Assembly (NCBI GenBank): GCA_030833025.1
Contig: JAURHZ010000149.1
Location: 1-5,903 of the forward strand
Direction: 5' to 3'
DNA length: 5,903 bases
Source of the DNA: Armatimonadota bacterium
Lineage (GTDB): Bacteria > Armatimonadota > Armatimonadia > Armatimonadales > Armatimonadaceae
Shown: positions 5,821 to 5,903 of the stretch, one piece after another
How the letters are laid out: each line of letters opens with the position of its first letter
How positions within the stretch are numbered: position 1 is the first letter of the stretch
Position numbers and translations under genes: made by a program
Notes under the pieces: generated by a model
The model's database searches: none
Told to the model about the DNA's origin: nothing
Seen by the model: only the letters and a program-made list of their open reading frames with translations

Positions 5821-5903
5821 CTAGCCGGTCTGTCCAGTGATCGGATTTTGAAAGCCAGCTACCATTCGGCGGCTATCAGGGCGGGCACCGTCCACGATGG
5901 CAT
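5821..5903 (-). CDS. Possible 3' end of a minus-strand gene entering from the right edge
   Basis: On the minus strand one frame is open from the right edge to a TAG at 5821-5823, giving 26 residues that end in MVAGFQNPITGQTG. The composition is protein-like, but 26 open codons can arise by chance and I recognise no family. If real, it would converge on the VOC gene with about 109 bp between the stops, a stretch where I see only small inverted repeats. Confidence 0.25.
   Translation of the reverse strand, partial: AIVDGARPDSRRMVAGFQNPITGQTG

Overview
The window comes from a bacterial chromosome of moderately high GC. The style is that of soil or freshwater heterotrophs in the Acidobacteriota / Verrucomicrobiota / Planctomycetota range. 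This is judged from the gene mix: an FG-GAP/VCBS-repeat secreted protein, an SGNH esterase with a GxDLY-type N-terminal domain, an NAD(P)-binding epimerase-like protein, a DapA-like aldolase, and small YCII and VOC proteins. I see no decisive taxonomic marker. There are no tRNA or rRNA genes, insertion sequences, integrase, CRISPR array or recognisable defence genes.

Layout. Positions 1-721 (+) hold the C-terminal part of a CorA-family divalent-cation channel that enters from the left edge. Only 3 bp separate its stop codon from that of the gene coming from the other direction. Positions 725-4941 (-) form a compact four-gene run, in transcription order: VCBS-repeat secreted protein (4941-3766), SGNH hydrolase (3761-2739), NAD(P)-binding epimerase-like protein (2735-1701) and DapA-superfamily aldolase (1714-725). 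The junctions are a 4-bp gap, a 3-bp gap and a 14-bp overlap, and the last three genes have readable Shine-Dalgarno sequences inside the end of the gene before, so a translationally coupled operon is likely. Upstream at 5310-5011 (-) is a YCII-domain protein, separated from the VCBS gene by a 69-bp gap that contains a palindrome and an imperfect direct repeat. Diverging from it at 5361-5711 (+) is a small VOC (glyoxalase/bleomycin-resistance fold) protein. The last 192 bp are mostly non-coding, with small inverted repeats, and may hold the 3' end of a minus-strand gene entering from the right edge.

How the genes may work together. The four-gene run combines a deacylating esterase type, a nucleotide-sugar/sugar epimerase-dehydrogenase fold, a Schiff-base aldolase fold and an exported beta-propeller-like protein. 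A reasonable inference is catabolism or remodelling of an acylated sugar or sugar-acid: ester removal, redox or epimerisation, then aldol cleavage. No substrate can be read from the sequence. This cluster is the nearest thing here to an undescribed system. The most unusual residue-level feature is the epimerase, where the catalytic Tyr-x3-Lys motif reads Tyr-x3-Cys.
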